Of a DNA stretch of 64,000 bases, positions 34,455-44,096 are shown one piece after another (within the stretch, counting starts at the first letter, position 1; each line of letters starts with the position of its first letter). The translations under genes and the position numbers were made by a program. Source of the stretch: Cognatishimia sp. SS12. Its GTDB lineage: Bacteria > Pseudomonadota > Alphaproteobacteria > Rhodobacterales > Rhodobacteraceae. Under the pieces are notes generated by a model, which ran no database searches, was not told the DNA's origin, and was given only the letters and a program-made list of their open reading frames with translations. The stretch covers positions 186,001-250,000 of the forward strand of contig NZ_JAQNCZ010000005.1 of NCBI RefSeq assembly GCF_028369055.1, read 5' to 3'.

Positions 34455-35557
34455 GAAAAGGTCTTTCTTGGATCAAATGCGTCGCGCACCCCTTCGAAGA
34501 TGAAGACAAGCAGCGACAGCATGATGGCGAAGGTGAAAAAGGCCGTGAAGGCCAGCCAAGGTGCCTGCAGGTTCTGTTTGGCCTGCAAGGTCAGTTCACC
34601 CAGAGACGGCGCACTGGAAGGCAGGCCGAAGCCCAGAAAATCAAGCCCGGCGAGGGTCGAGATTGTGCCGGTCACGATAAAAGGCAGCATTGTCACCGTC
34701 GCAACCATGGCGTTGGGCAGCATGTGGCGGAACATGATCACCCGGTTACTGACGCCCAGCGCTTTGGCTGCGCGCACGTATTCCAGATTGCGCGCCCGCA
34801 AGAATTCGGCCCGCACCACCCCCACAAGCGATGTCCAGCCAAAGAGCACAGTCAGCAAGACAAGCAGCCAGAAACTTCGCCCGAGAATGGCAAAGAGAAT
34901 GATGATGACATAGAGGCTGGGCGTTGCGCCCCAGATTTCGATGAAGCGCTGAAAAATCAGATCGGTCCAGCCGCCGAAATAGCCCTGAATGGCACCCGCA
35001 ATGATCCCCACAAGGCTCGCAAGGGTGGTCACGATCAGCGTAAAGAAGATCGACAGGCGGAAACCATAGATTACCCGCGCCACCACATCGCGTTTCGTGT
35101 CATCGGTGCCGAGCAAATTCTGATCATTGGGCGGCAAGGGTGCCGCGCCCGGGCGGTCCACCGCCGTGTTGTAGGAATAGGGGATCAGCGGCCAAAGCGC
35201 CCAGCCTTTTTCAATCGCCGTCCCGTCCACCTCGCCGTCGGCTGCATCGGCATAAATCGCCTCGGGGTCATCAAAACAGACCTCAAGCCCGCCGGTGCGG
35301 ATAAGGCATTTCACCTCCGGGTCGGCATAAGCCGCCTCGGTCTGAAAATCGCCGCCAAAGGCCGTTTCGGGATAGAAGCTGAAGATCGGCGTGAAATATT
35401 CGCCGCGATACTGCACGAGGATCGGTTTGTCGTTGGCGATGAATTCCGCAAAGAGGCTCAGGCCAAAGGCGATCGAAAAGATGATCAGCGACCAGAACGC
35501 GCGCCGGTTGCGTTTGAAATTGCGCCAGCGGCGCTGATTGATCGGAGAGAGCGCCAT
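34451..35557 (-). CDS. yejE: Peptide ABC transporter permease (YejE-like)
   Basis: A 368-residue inner-membrane permease of the binding-protein-dependent (OppC) type. It has an N-terminal helix (FWSLIIFSIAFGLSLFAEFI), a large periplasmic insertion (~40-150) characteristic of YejE, and then a membrane domain with the EAA-type loop EFLRARNLEYVRAAKALGVSNRVI. The start overlaps the yejB stop by one base (TGATG) and its end overlaps yejF. Confidence 0.94.
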   Translation of the reverse strand: MALSPINQRRWRNFKRNRRAFWSLIIFSIAFGLSLFAEFIANDKPILVQYRGEYFTPIFSFYPETAFGGDFQTEAAYADPEVKCLIRTGGLEVCFDDPEAIYADAADGEVDGTAIEKGWALWPLIPYSYNTAVDRPGAAPLPPNDQNLLGTDDTKRDVVARVIYGFRLSIFFTLIVTTLASLVGIIAGAIQGYFGGWTDLIFQRFIEIWGATPSLYVIIILFAILGRSFWLLVLLTVLFGWTSLVGVVRAEFLRARNLEYVRAAKALGVSNRVIMFRHMLPNAMVATVTMLPFIVTGTISTLAGLDFLGFGLPSSAPSLGELTLQAKQNLQAPWLAFTAFFTFAIMLSLLVFIFEGVRDAFDPRKTFS

Positions 35558-36645
35558 CAGCCTTCCCTCCGCTCAAAATCAATGCGCGGGTCAACAAAGA
35601 CATACATCAGATCGCTGAGAATCCCCACAACCAACCCCATCAGGCCAAAGATGAACAGCGTGCCAAAAATCACCGGATAATCGCGCGCCACGGCAGCTTC
35701 AAAGCCAAGCCGCCCCAGGCCGTCCAGCGAAAAGATCGTTTCAATGATCAAAGATCCGCCAAAGAACACCCCAATAAACACCGCCGGAAAGCCAGCAATC
35801 ACGATCAGCATGGCATTGCGGAATACATGACCATAGAGCACGCGCCCTTCGGTCAGGCCCTTGGCGCGGGCGGTCATGACATAGTGTTTTTTGATCTCAT
35901 CCAGAAAGGAGTTCTTTGTCAGCAAGGTCAGCGTGGCAAATGCTGAGATGGTCGAGGCGATGACCGGCAGGGCAATATGCCAGAAGTAATCTAGAATTTT
36001 GCCAATCAGCGACAGATTTTCCCAGCCTTCGCTGGTCAGCCCCCGCAGCGGGAAGACGCGCCAATAGGACCCGCCCGCAAAGAGCACCACCAGCAGGATC
36101 GCAAACAGAAAGCCGGGGATCGCATAGGCCACGATGATCGCGCCGCTGGTCCAGGTGTCGAACTTGCTCCCGTCTTTCACGGCTTTGCGAATGCCCAGCG
36201 GGATTGACACAAGATAGGCAATCAACGTGGACCACAGCCCCAGCGTGACCGACACCGGCAGTTTTTCCAGCACCAGATCAACAACGGAAATCTTGCGGAA
36301 ATAACTTTCGCCAAAATCCAGGTGCAGATACCCCCACATCATGTTGAAAAACCGCTCCAGCGGGGGTTTGTCAAAGCCAAACTCTTTTTCCAGATCCTCG
36401 ATGAATTCCTTGGGCAGACCACGCGCACCAATATAGTCGCTGTCCGATCCAAAGGTCTCTTCGGTGCCGACATCATTACCGCCGCCCGAGAAGCTGGAAA
36501 ATACGTCCCCCTCGCCACGCATCTCGGCCAGGATCTGCTCAATCGGCCCCCCGGGCACAAATTGCACGAGGGTGAAATTGATGATCATGATGCCCAGAAG
36601 GGTCGGGATGACGAAAAGAAGACGGCGAAGGATATATGCGCCCAA
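35557..36645 (-). CDS. yejB: Peptide ABC transporter permease (YejB-like)
   Basis: A 362-residue OppB-type permease. N-terminal [31 protein letters not shown] is the family signature. An extended periplasmic region (~35-115) and the cytoplasmic EAA loop ([26 protein letters not shown]) follow. It pairs with YejE to form the translocation pore. It starts 6 nt after the binding-protein gene. Confidence 0.94.
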   Translation of the reverse strand: MGAYILRRLLFVIPTLLGIMIINFTLVQFVPGGPIEQILAEMRGEGDVFSSFSGGGNDVGTEETFGSDSDYIGARGLPKEFIEDLEKEFGFDKPPLERFFNMMWGYLHLDFGESYFRKISVVDLVLEKLPVSVTLGLWSTLIAYLVSIPLGIRKAVKDGSKFDTWTSGAIIVAYAIPGFLFAILLVVLFAGGSYWRVFPLRGLTSEGWENLSLIGKILDYFWHIALPVIASTISAFATLTLLTKNSFLDEIKKHYVMTARAKGLTEGRVLYGHVFRNAMLIVIAGFPAVFIGVFFGGSLIIETIFSLDGLGRLGFEAAVARDYPVIFGTLFIFGLMGLVVGILSDLMYVFVDPRIDFERREG

Positions 36646-36651
36646 GTTTTA

Positions 36652-38586
36652 TTACTCCACCGCGCCTGCGGCTTTCAAAGCCTCGTATTTCTCCTGATTG
36701 AACCACCAGAAATCGAGATACCCCACTGACAACGGCGGCAGCTCTTCGGGGTGTTCAAACATATCGTAGTAGGCCACCCAGTTGTCGGCGACATAGCCCA
36801 CCGGCACCTGTATGCGCAGATAGCGCAGCGCGCGGTCCAGCGCCATGAGCGAGGCGACCTCTTCCTCGCGCGAGGTGGTGTTCAGCGAAGCGTCGATAAT
36901 GGCATCCACCAACGGGCTTTGCAGCGACTGCGGGTTCCAAGACGACACAACCGCCGTTTCCGAGCCATAGTATTGGTTAAGCCCGGTGCCCGAGGTCTGG
37001 AAGGACTGGTTGCGCGTGAACAGCATGTCGAAATCCTTATCCAGGAAACGCTGCTGCATTTGCGCGGAGTCGACCTTTTCCATCTCGGCCTTAAAGCCAA
37101 AGTCCTGAAGGTTCGCGACATAGGTGGTGATGATCGCCTCGGCGGTGTCCGAAGTGGCGGAGGACAGCATGAATTTATGCTCAAAATGCATGCCTTCGGC
37201 ATTGGCCAGCAACCCGTCACTGCCAATGGTCCAGCCGGCCTCTTCCAGCAGCTTCAAAGCTTTACGCTTGTTGCGGCGATCGACGGTCGAGGCGGGGTTG
37301 GACGTATGCGCACGCACCGCGTCCTGGGTCATAAAGTCCGGCGGCACCACATCGCCCAGCGATTCCAAGAACGCTTTCTCAAGTCCCTCTGGCGGGCCTT
37401 TGGCCTCAATCTCGGTGCCTTCGATGAAGGAATGGCGCTGCGTCGTCAGCCCGTATTGCAGAGATTCGCTGGTCCATTCCATGTTGAACGCGAGCGACAT
37501 GGCTTCGCGCACGCGCACATCTTGATACCGTTCCCGCTGGAAGTTGAAAATAAACCCGGTGGGCGATGGCGGCGTGCCGCTGGGCAGGGTTTCCCGCTTT
37601 ACGTGGCCCTTGTCGATGGCCGGGAAATCATAGCCGGTGGCCCAGCGCTTGGTGCTGCCTTCCGCGCGGAAGGTGTAGACCCCGGCCTTGAAGGCCTCAA
37701 ACTCGGCAGCGTCATCGGCGAAATATTCCACCCGCACGCGGTCATAGTTGTGCCGCCCCTTGTTGATCGGCAGGTGCCAGCCCCAATAGTCCGGGTTGCG
37801 TTTGTAGACGATATAGCGGTTGATCTCAAAATCATCGACCACATAGGGGCCACTGCCCATCGGCGTCAGCAGGCTGGGTTCATCCAGACGCTCGCCGGTT
37901 TTTTCATACCACGCTTTGGAAAACACATCCGTCGCCCCGACCTGCGAGATCAGAGAGCGGCGGGAAATACCATCGACAAAACTGTATTTGATGGTGTGAT
38001 CATCCAGCACTTCAGCGCCGCTGATGCGCTGTTTGACCGCGCGGGCATAGCTGCGAATGCCCTGTTCCAAGAACAGGTTATGGGTGAAGAGCGCATCATG
38101 CGCCGTCACCGGCGTGCCATCGGCAAAGCGCGCTTCGGGGCGCATGTGGAAGATACACCAGGTCTTGTTCTTCGGGTATTCAACCGTGTGGGCCAAAAGC
38201 CCATAGCCATCGGTCAGACTGTCAGACGGAACCGCAGTGCCAAAGGGGCCGGCCGCAAACATTGATTCGCCCGTCAGCCCCGAAAACAGGCCCGACCGCC
38301 CCTTGCTGGCAAATCGGTTCATGCCATCAAAGGTGCCGCGGGTTGATACGGAAATTTCGCCGCCCTTGGGCGCATTGGGATTGACGTAATCAAAATGCGG
38401 ATAGTCCGCCGGATATTTCAGATCGCCGAAATAAGAATACCCATGCGCCTTGATGATCTCATGATCATCGGCATAGACACGCCCCGGCAGACCAAAGCCA
38501 ATGGCGGCGGCGCTGCTGCCCATAAGGCCCAACATGTTGCGGCGGGTGAAATTCAGGAATTTATTGGTATCGGCCTGACTTGGCAT
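36652..38586 (-). CDS. yejA: Periplasmic peptide-binding protein, Tat-exported (YejA-like)
   Basis: Family-5 solute-binding protein of ~644 residues that captures oligopeptides for the YejBEF importer. ATG 38586-38584 is chosen because GGGAG lies 6 nt upstream. The protein then begins with a short polar region and a twin-arginine signal (TRRNMLGLMGSSAAAIGFG, ~15-35) cleaved near YADDH. The frame could start 27 codons earlier, but that part lacks family likeness. PHFDYVNPNAPKGGEI and the WGWHLPINKGRHNYDRVRVEYF segment are typical. First gene of the operon. Confidence 0.93.
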   Translation of the reverse strand: MPSQADTNKFLNFTRRNMLGLMGSSAAAIGFGLPGRVYADDHEIIKAHGYSYFGDLKYPADYPHFDYVNPNAPKGGEISVSTRGTFDGMNRFASKGRSGLFSGLTGESMFAAGPFGTAVPSDSLTDGYGLLAHTVEYPKNKTWCIFHMRPEARFADGTPVTAHDALFTHNLFLEQGIRSYARAVKQRISGAEVLDDHTIKYSFVDGISRRSLISQVGATDVFSKAWYEKTGERLDEPSLLTPMGSGPYVVDDFEINRYIVYKRNPDYWGWHLPINKGRHNYDRVRVEYFADDAAEFEAFKAGVYTFRAEGSTKRWATGYDFPAIDKGHVKRETLPSGTPPSPTGFIFNFQRERYQDVRVREAMSLAFNMEWTSESLQYGLTTQRHSFIEGTEIEAKGPPEGLEKAFLESLGDVVPPDFMTQDAVRAHTSNPASTVDRRNKRKALKLLEEAGWTIGSDGLLANAEGMHFEHKFMLSSATSDTAEAIITTYVANLQDFGFKAEMEKVDSAQMQQRFLDKDFDMLFTRNQSFQTSGTGLNQYYGSETAVVSSWNPQSLQSPLVDAIIDASLNTTSREEEVASLMALDRALRYLRIQVPVGYVADNWVAYYDMFEHPEELPPLSVGYLDFWWFNQEKYEALKAAGAVE

Positions 38587-38755
38587 CGTGTGCTCCCATC
38601 CTGGACTGCGGCGCGGTCTGCGCGCTTTGTTCTTATGAATCAACATAGTGGCCCGATGCGCGGTCATTCAAGGCAAGATTACATAAACTCACGGTGAGCA
38701 CGGCCCACCAAGAGCGCATTCCCGCGCATTCAAAGGATCAGCTAGAGCAGACAAC

Positions 38756-38783
38756 AAAAAAGGCCACCGCGCTTGCGGTGGCC
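38756..38783 (-). terminator. Terminator downstream of the cytochrome c gene
   Basis: A perfect 9-bp stem (ggccaccgc 38762-38770 / gcggtggcc 38775-38783) with a gctt loop is followed on the minus strand by six T residues (38761-38756). A classic intrinsic terminator. Confidence 0.9.
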
Positions 38784-38808
38784 CTTAAGAAATTCAATTT
38801 GGCTCTGA

Positions 38809-39327
38809 TCAGTTCTGGCCAAGATAGGCGATCAGGTTGGCGCGATCAGCTGGTTTTTTCAGACCAGCAAAGCTCATCTTGGTGCCCGGTGCAAAACCTT
38901 TTGGGCTTTCCAGGAAACCATCGAGGTTTTCTGGGGACCAAACGTCAGCCACTGCAACCAGCGCGCCAGAATAGCCAAAGCCATCCGCGCCACCAACAGT
39001 GCGGCCTACGATACCTGCCAGATGCGGGCCGGTCGCGTTCGCGCCATCTTCCAATTTGTGGCACGCTTTACATTTGCTGAAAACTTTCGCGCCTTTGTCG
39101 ACATCAGCAACAGCCAGAAGCTCTTCGAGCGAGGGGCCTTCTTCCACAACGGCGTCAGCCGACGCGGTTTCAACCTCAATCACATAACCGGCTTTGGCGT
39201 GATCACCCTCACCATGGCCACCGCCGGTGTGATAGAGCGATTCTGCCGCCCATGCGCCCAGCAGGTAAACCAACAGCGCACCGCAGAATGCGCCAAGGAT
39301 CTTTGTCATTGTCATCGTGTCAAACAT
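38809..39327 (-). CDS. Membrane-anchored class I cytochrome c (cytochrome cy / c552 type)
   Basis: A 172-residue protein with an uncleaved N-terminal anchor (ILGAFCGALLVYLLGAWAAESLY, ~10-32). A charged, Glu/Ala-rich tether (~33-75) precedes a cytochrome c domain with heme motif CKACH (~C88) and a Met ligand in GTKMSF. This is the layout of cytochrome cy, which carries electrons from bc1 to terminal oxidases while attached to the membrane. It may serve the cbb3 oxidase encoded elsewhere in the window. Confidence 0.92.
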   Translation of the reverse strand: MFDTMTMTKILGAFCGALLVYLLGAWAAESLYHTGGGHGEGDHAKAGYVIEVETASADAVVEEGPSLEELLAVADVDKGAKVFSKCKACHKLEDGANATGPHLAGIVGRTVGGADGFGYSGALVAVADVWSPENLDGFLESPKGFAPGTKMSFAGLKKPADRANLIAYLGQN

Positions 39328-39445
39328 GCTACGTTTTTCCGTCTCGTGGCGTTTGCGGCGTATCTATCCGCTTCCTTCCCTTGAACGCAAGGTATAGTTA
39401 CCGCGACCAATCGCCCATTTTTGGGAAAATGACGGAAAAAATGAA

Positions 39446-40288
39446 ATGACAAACCGCATCGCCTTTCAAGGAGAGCCCGGCGCCTATTCACATGAGGCCT
39501 GCCGCAACGCACGCCCCGACATGGAGCCCCTGCCCTGCGCCACCTTTGAAGATGTCATTGAGGCGGTCAAATCCGGTCAGGCAGAGCTGGCCATGCTGCC
39601 CGTTGAAAACACGACCTATGGCCGTGTTGCCGATATTCACCGGCTGTTGCCCCGCAGCGGGCTGCATATCATCGATGAGGCATTTGTGCGGGTGCATATC
39701 AACCTGCTGGCGGTGCCGGGCGCGGAACTCAAGGACATCAAAGAGGCGTTCTCGCACCTCGTGTTGCTGCCGCAATGTGCCACATTCCTCAGCGCACATG
39801 GGATTCGCGGCCGCGTCAGCCCCGACAATGCCCGCGCCGCGCGCGAAGTTGCCGAAGCCGGGGACAAGAAAGCCGCCGCGCTGGCCTCGGAACTGGCCGG
39901 GGAAATCTATGAGTTGGACGTGCTTGCCCGCCATATCGAGGATGAAGACACCAACACCACCCGCTTTCTGATCATGTCGCCCGACGCGCAGCACGAACGC
40001 CGCGATACCGGGCATGGCATGATCACCAGCTTTGTCTTTCAGGTGCGCAACATTCCGGCCGCGCTCTACAAAGCGATGGGCGGATTTGCGACCAATGGCG
40101 TCAACATGACAAAACTGGAAAGCTACATGATCGACGGGCGGTTCACCGCGACGCAATTCTATGCTGAGGTGGAGGGCCACCCGGAGGACCAGAACCTGCG
40201 CCTCGCGCTAGAGGAATTGGATTATTTCACCAATTCCGTGGACATTCTGGGGGTCTACCCAGCCGCGCAGACCCGCCACGTGGACTGA
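39446..40288 (+). CDS. pheA: Prephenate dehydratase
   Basis: Converts prephenate to phenylpyruvate in phenylalanine synthesis. The 280-residue monofunctional type has no chorismate mutase domain. IAFQGEPGAYSHEA, LPVENTTYGRV, NTTRFLIM (the conserved T-R-F catalytic triplet) and a C-terminal ACT regulatory domain (TSFVFQVRNIPAALYKAMGGFATNGVNMTKLES) are clear. The ESYM region binds phenylalanine for feedback control. It starts divergently from the cytochrome c gene. Confidence 0.96.
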   Translation: MTNRIAFQGEPGAYSHEACRNARPDMEPLPCATFEDVIEAVKSGQAELAMLPVENTTYGRVADIHRLLPRSGLHIIDEAFVRVHINLLAVPGAELKDIKEAFSHLVLLPQCATFLSAHGIRGRVSPDNARAAREVAEAGDKKAAALASELAGEIYELDVLARHIEDEDTNTTRFLIMSPDAQHERRDTGHGMITSFVFQVRNIPAALYKAMGGFATNGVNMTKLESYMIDGRFTATQFYAEVEGHPEDQNLRLALEELDYFTNSVDILGVYPAAQTRHVD

Positions 40289-40290
40289 CG

Positions 40291-40776
40291 TCAGCCAGCC
40301 GTACCGGTCGCCAGCTTTTGCGCATGCCGCATTTCCAGATTGCGGCACTGTGTTTTCACGCGCTCTTGCAGCTTTTTGTCAATATTGCCGCGCGCCAGCT
40401 TGAGCGATTGCACCAACAGACGCATCGGCAAGGTCTTGGCGCGCACATCCAGATGCAAATGCAGCCGCGTGCGCTTGCGGGACAGGGCGACGAGTTCGAA
40501 TTTTACGTCCACGTCCAGGCCGGGCATGATAGATTCCAGCTCGATATACTCAGGCCGGTCAAAGCGCGTTACCTTGGCATCCATACGGATATCTTTGCCG
40601 CGCCATTCAAAATCGACCGTCCACGCAGAGCCTACTTTCACGCTCTCGCCTCGGTCGTGTCGCTGCACCTCGATGCCGCGCCGCATCGCCATACGTTCAA
40701 ACACATCGTATTCCGACAGGAGGTCAAAAGCATCCTCGATCGGGACGTCCAGATCATCTTTGGCTGAAAATTCCAT
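40291..40776 (-). CDS. SRPBCC/START-like fold protein
   Basis: A 161-residue protein resembling polyketide-cyclase/START-type lipid-binding proteins. DVPIEDAFDLLSEYDVFERMAMRRG and the predicted antiparallel strands VGSAWTVDFEWRGKDIRMDAKVTRFDRPEYIELES fit the hydrophobic-cavity fold. The last 25 residues are basic and helical. No catalytic residues can be assigned. It is convergent with pheA, the ends 2 nt apart. Confidence 0.75.
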   Translation of the reverse strand: MEFSAKDDLDVPIEDAFDLLSEYDVFERMAMRRGIEVQRHDRGESVKVGSAWTVDFEWRGKDIRMDAKVTRFDRPEYIELESIMPGLDVDVKFELVALSRKRTRLHLHLDVRAKTLPMRLLVQSLKLARGNIDKKLQERVKTQCRNLEMRHAQKLATGTAG

Positions 40777-40824
40777 GGTACCGCTCTGTTTGTTATGTCC
40801 AAAAGAATTAGGAACAGTCTTGCG

Positions 40825-41793
40825 TCAATCAAGCCGATCCGCAAGCCAGTTACTTAGAATAAAGCTGGCAATTGCGCCTTTCCGCCCAGGGCGGATACGC
40901 GGGTGCGCGCCGGCATATATGGTCATCAGTTCTTCTCGGCTCACCCACAGCGCCTCCTCGATCTCGGCCGGATCAATGGTCATCTCGCGCCCCAGCGCCT
41001 CTGCGCGGCAACCGATCATCAGCGAGGACGGAAAGGCCCAGGGCTGACTGCCCAGATAGTCCACCTTTCCGACTGGCACGCCCACTTCTTCAAGAACCTC
41101 GCGGCGCACGGCCGCCTCCGGCGTCTCGCCCGGCTCTACAAACCCCGCCAAGAGCGAAAACATCCCTTCCGGCCAACCGGGACTGCGCCCCAGCAGCACA
41201 TCATTGCCATGGGTGACAAGCATGATGACCACCGGGTCTGTGCGCGGAAAATGTTGGGTGTTGCATGCCGGGCAACTGCGCTGCCATCCGGCGTCGACCA
41301 TCACGCTTTTGACGCCGCAAGCCGAACAGAACTGGTGGCTCTGATGCCAGCTTAAAAGGGATCGGCCAATGGCAGACAGTTCAGCGTCGCGCGCGCTAAG
41401 CTTGCCCATCTGCTGGCGCAGGTCCATGAACGCCATGGTCCCCGGCAGATCAGGGTGGGTCTGGATCGTTTGATCTGCAAAGCTGCCGTCGGGCAGCGTT
41501 TGAGCTGCGGGTTCCCAGGCAGAAATGTCCTGCGCAAACACCAGTGCACCATCTTCCTGCCGACCCAGGAGGATGGCGGGTTCTGTCGCGGTCGCGCCCA
41601 CCTTATCAGTGGCTGCCAAGCGCGCGAGGGTTGGCGCATCGCCTTGCACGAACAGTGGTTTGCCACGCCAGAACAGGATCATCTGGCTCTGCGGGTCGGT
41701 CATGGCCGCAGACAGGGCGTCCTTGTCCTTGCGCAGATTGGCCGCGCGATCAAAGCCCGATCCACCAAATGTCACTGTTTCAAAATCAACCAT
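40825..41793 (-). CDS. nudC: NAD+ diphosphatase NudC
   Basis: Hydrolyses NAD(H) to NMN(H) and AMP and can remove NAD caps from RNA. The 322-residue protein has a four-Cys zinc ribbon (CSACGVKS ... CPACN, ~175-200). The Nudix box is G-x5-E-x7-REVLEEVG (~225-247), and the NudC-specific SQPWAFPSS tail motif follows it. The N-terminal domain is variable. A minus-strand single gene with its own promoter region. Confidence 0.95.
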   Translation of the reverse strand: MVDFETVTFGGSGFDRAANLRKDKDALSAAMTDPQSQMILFWRGKPLFVQGDAPTLARLAATDKVGATATEPAILLGRQEDGALVFAQDISAWEPAAQTLPDGSFADQTIQTHPDLPGTMAFMDLRQQMGKLSARDAELSAIGRSLLSWHQSHQFCSACGVKSVMVDAGWQRSCPACNTQHFPRTDPVVIMLVTHGNDVLLGRSPGWPEGMFSLLAGFVEPGETPEAAVRREVLEEVGVPVGKVDYLGSQPWAFPSSLMIGCRAEALGREMTIDPAEIEEALWVSREELMTIYAGAHPRIRPGRKGAIASFILSNWLADRLD

Positions 41794-42003
41794 ACCGCAC
41801 CACTTTCCACTTTTCGGTCATCCCACTACGCCCAGGATCTTTCGCCCTTCTAAGCAGCGGGCTCTGTGTTGTCGTCAGAAAATCTACAAAAAACACAATG
41901 ATCGGCAAAGGATTGACACAACCCTAGATAGCATGACACGGTAGGCCACACGACTTTAAGACTACTCCATTCAAGTTTTCTGTTTTCTGCCAAAAGGTTA
42001 TTC

Positions 42004-43938
42004 ATGGCGCCACGTCCCAAAGACCATAGGGATATCACGGATCTGACCGTCCTTGCGACGGCAGACCTTCATGGCGCGATCACCCATTCTGAGGCCAACC
42101 ATTTTACCCCCCGCGATCAGGGCAGCTTGGCGCAGATTGGCAGCTATGTCACCGCGTGCCGCGACGCTGGCGAGAATGTGCTGCTGCTGGATAATGGGGA
42201 TTTCCTGCAAGGCTCGGCCATTTGCGATGTGCTCGCATCGGTTCCGGAGCCGGACCTGCCGCACCCGATGATCACAGCGATGAATCACCTTGGCTATGAC
42301 GCGGTTGGCCTTGGGAACCACGAATTTGACTATGGGATGCCGGTGCTGCGCAAAGCGCTGGCGGATGCGGCGTTTCCTATTCTCTGCAGCAATGTCACAG
42401 CACCGGATCAAGGCTGGCGCAGCACGCTGATCATTCACAAGACGCTCCCCCTGCGGGGCGGCGGTCGCTGTCAGCTCAAAATCGGCCTGTTTTCCGTGCT
42501 TCCCCAGCAGACAGTCGCTTGGAACGCCGAACAGCTGGATGGTGCCATCGCTGCCCAGCCGATGCTTGCCGCCGCGCAAGCCGCAGCCCAAAGCCTGAAG
42601 GCGCAAGGGGCCGATCTGATTATCGCGCTTGCACATACGGGCATTGCCGCGTTGCCCACCGAAGAAAGCGCCCGCGACATAAGCGAGCATGTCGGTTTGG
42701 GCATCGCCGCGCTGCCGGAGGTAGACATTATGATCTGCGGCCATGCGCACCGCGTGTTTCCCGCCGATGGCCCAATGATCGACGGCGTTGACAACACCCG
42801 TGGGCTGGTCTGCGGCACCCCAACCGTGATGCCAGGATTCAACGGATCGCACCTAGGTGCAATTCGCCTGACCCTTGCCCGCCAAGACCCAGACAGCGAT
42901 TGGCAGATCGAAAAGCCTGCGTGCGAAGCACTCGCTGTGAAAACAGATCCGCGCCTGTCCCAACGCCCCGAGGATGCGGCCCTGCTGGCAAAGCTGGCCC
43001 CAGCCCTGAACCGGGCCCAACGGCAATCTGAAAAAATTATCGGGCGAATCGACACGCCGATCCAAAGCTATTTTTCGCGCCTTCCGGGCGATCCCTGCCC
43101 TGCGCTGACCGCATTGGCTGCACTGGACTATGCCAAACCTCTGCTGGCGCAAACCGACGCGCGCGACCTGCCTGTCTTGGCGGTGGGCACAGCCTTTCGC
43201 AGTGGTGGGCGGGCCGGGCCGCATTTTTTCACCGATGTTGCGCCCGGCTCTGTCAGTTTCCAGGATTTGTTTTCGCTTTACCCATTTCTAAATACGCTTT
43301 GCGTTCTGCGTATCACCGGGGCCGGATTGCGGCGTTGGCTGGACATGGCGGCCTCAAACTTTAACCAGATACAGGTCGGCAGCAGCGGCACAGTGCTGCA
43401 AGACCTCGCCTTTCCCTGTTATGCCTTTGATTGCATTTTCGGGCTGACCTATGCCTTTGACATCAGCCAACCGGCTTGTTTTGCCCCCTCTGGCGAGCGG
43501 CTGCAGCCCCTAGGTGCGACGCGGGTGCGCGATCTACGTTACGCCGGGCGGCCCGTGGAGGATACGGATGAGTTTTTGCTGCTGACCAGCGGCTATCGTG
43601 CCGGGGGCGGCGGCAATATTCCGGGGGCCAGACAGCTTGAACGTGTGCCCCTGCCCGCACCGGCGCTGCGCAGCCTCATGCAGCGCGCGATAAGGCGCGG
43701 TGTTTCGGCGGCGGACCTCCCACAAAGCCCTTGGCGGTTTTCGGCCTTGCCCGGCACATCGGCGCTTTATCGCACGGGGCCGGCGGCGGCGCACCACGCT
43801 GCGGCCTTTCCCACGCTGGCCCCGCATCCGGCCGCGTTTGACGCCGAGGGCTTTGCGCTCTACCCGCTTGATTTGTCATCAAAGACAGCAACGCAGTCGC
43901 TTGCAATCCCTGACACTCCGGCCTATATCCAGCCTTGA
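42004..43938 (+). CDS. CpdB/UshA-type metallophosphatase/nucleotidase without signal peptide
   Basis: A 644-residue two-domain nucleotidase. The N-terminal calcineurin-like domain has all metal motifs: ADLHG (~20-24), DNGDFLQGS, GNHEFDYG and GHAHRVF. The C-terminal 5'-nucleotidase domain contains DLFSLYPFLNTLCVLRITGAGLRRWLD and the substrate-stacking aromatic region. Family members that hydrolyse 2',3'-cyclic nucleotides or 3'-nucleotides are normally periplasmic. Here the protein begins MAPRPKDHRDITDLTV and goes straight into the catalytic domain, and no upstream in-frame start adds a signal. A cytoplasmic location is implied. Its last 12 codons contain the promoter of the SRP RNA gene. Confidence 0.88.
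   Translation: MAPRPKDHRDITDLTVLATADLHGAITHSEANHFTPRDQGSLAQIGSYVTACRDAGENVLLLDNGDFLQGSAICDVLASVPEPDLPHPMITAMNHLGYDAVGLGNHEFDYGMPVLRKALADAAFPILCSNVTAPDQGWRSTLIIHKTLPLRGGGRCQLKIGLFSVLPQQTVAWNAEQLDGAIAAQPMLAAAQAAAQSLKAQGADLIIALAHTGIAALPTEESARDISEHVGLGIAALPEVDIMICGHAHRVFPADGPMIDGVDNTRGLVCGTPTVMPGFNGSHLGAIRLTLARQDPDSDWQIEKPACEALAVKTDPRLSQRPEDAALLAKLAPALNRAQRQSEKIIGRIDTPIQSYFSRLPGDPCPALTALAALDYAKPLLAQTDARDLPVLAVGTAFRSGGRAGPHFFTDVAPGSVSFQDLFSLYPFLNTLCVLRITGAGLRRWLDMAASNFNQIQVGSSGTVLQDLAFPCYAFDCIFGLTYAFDISQPACFAPSGERLQPLGATRVRDLRYAGRPVEDTDEFLLLTSGYRAGGGGNIPGARQLERVPLPAPALRSLMQRAIRRGVSAADLPQSPWRFSALPGTSALYRTGPAAAHHAAAFPTLAPHPAAFDAEGFALYPLDLSSKTATQSLAIPDTPAYIQP
43901..43929 (+). promoter_or_regulatory. 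Promoter of the SRP RNA gene, inside the preceding CDS
   Basis: TTGCAA (43901-43906), 17-nt spacer, TATATC (43924-43929). The predicted start (~43936) coincides with the 5' end of the SRP RNA fold. The elements lie wholly within the last codons of the nucleotidase gene. Confidence 0.7.
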
Positions 43939-44032
43939 GAGGTTGGCGCGGGCAAGCGCCTCGCCAACCCGGTCAGATCCGGAAGGAAGCAGCCGTAACG
44001 AGCCCCGCTTGGGTCGATGTTCAGCCTCTCAC
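43937..44032 (+). ncRNA. ffs: Signal recognition particle RNA (4.5S type)
   Basis: The ~96-nt RNA contains the near-invariant SRP loop-and-internal-loop sequence ggtcagatccggaaggaagc (43971-43990), followed by agccgtaac. The ends pair (gagaggttg with cagcctctc). This is the RNA scaffold that binds Ffh for co-translational membrane targeting. The exact ends are uncertain by a few bases. A short T-rich stretch (ttgcttt) follows. The 5' end overlaps the nucleotidase stop codon. Confidence 0.93.
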
Positions 44033-44096
44033 CTTGCTTTAACCGCCCGTCGGACGCTAACCAGCGCCGGGCATTCGAGAAGACTGGAGGGACTTT

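Noticed and set aside
39441..39449. Two-codon uORF (atg aaa tga) overlapping the pheA start as a Phe attenuator
   Set aside because: It contains no Phe codons and no attenuator-like alternative hairpins were seen before pheA. It is probably coincidental.
41911..41935. TTGACA near the nucleotidase gene as its promoter
   Set aside because: No -10 lies at acceptable spacing on either strand, so the hexamer alone was not annotated.
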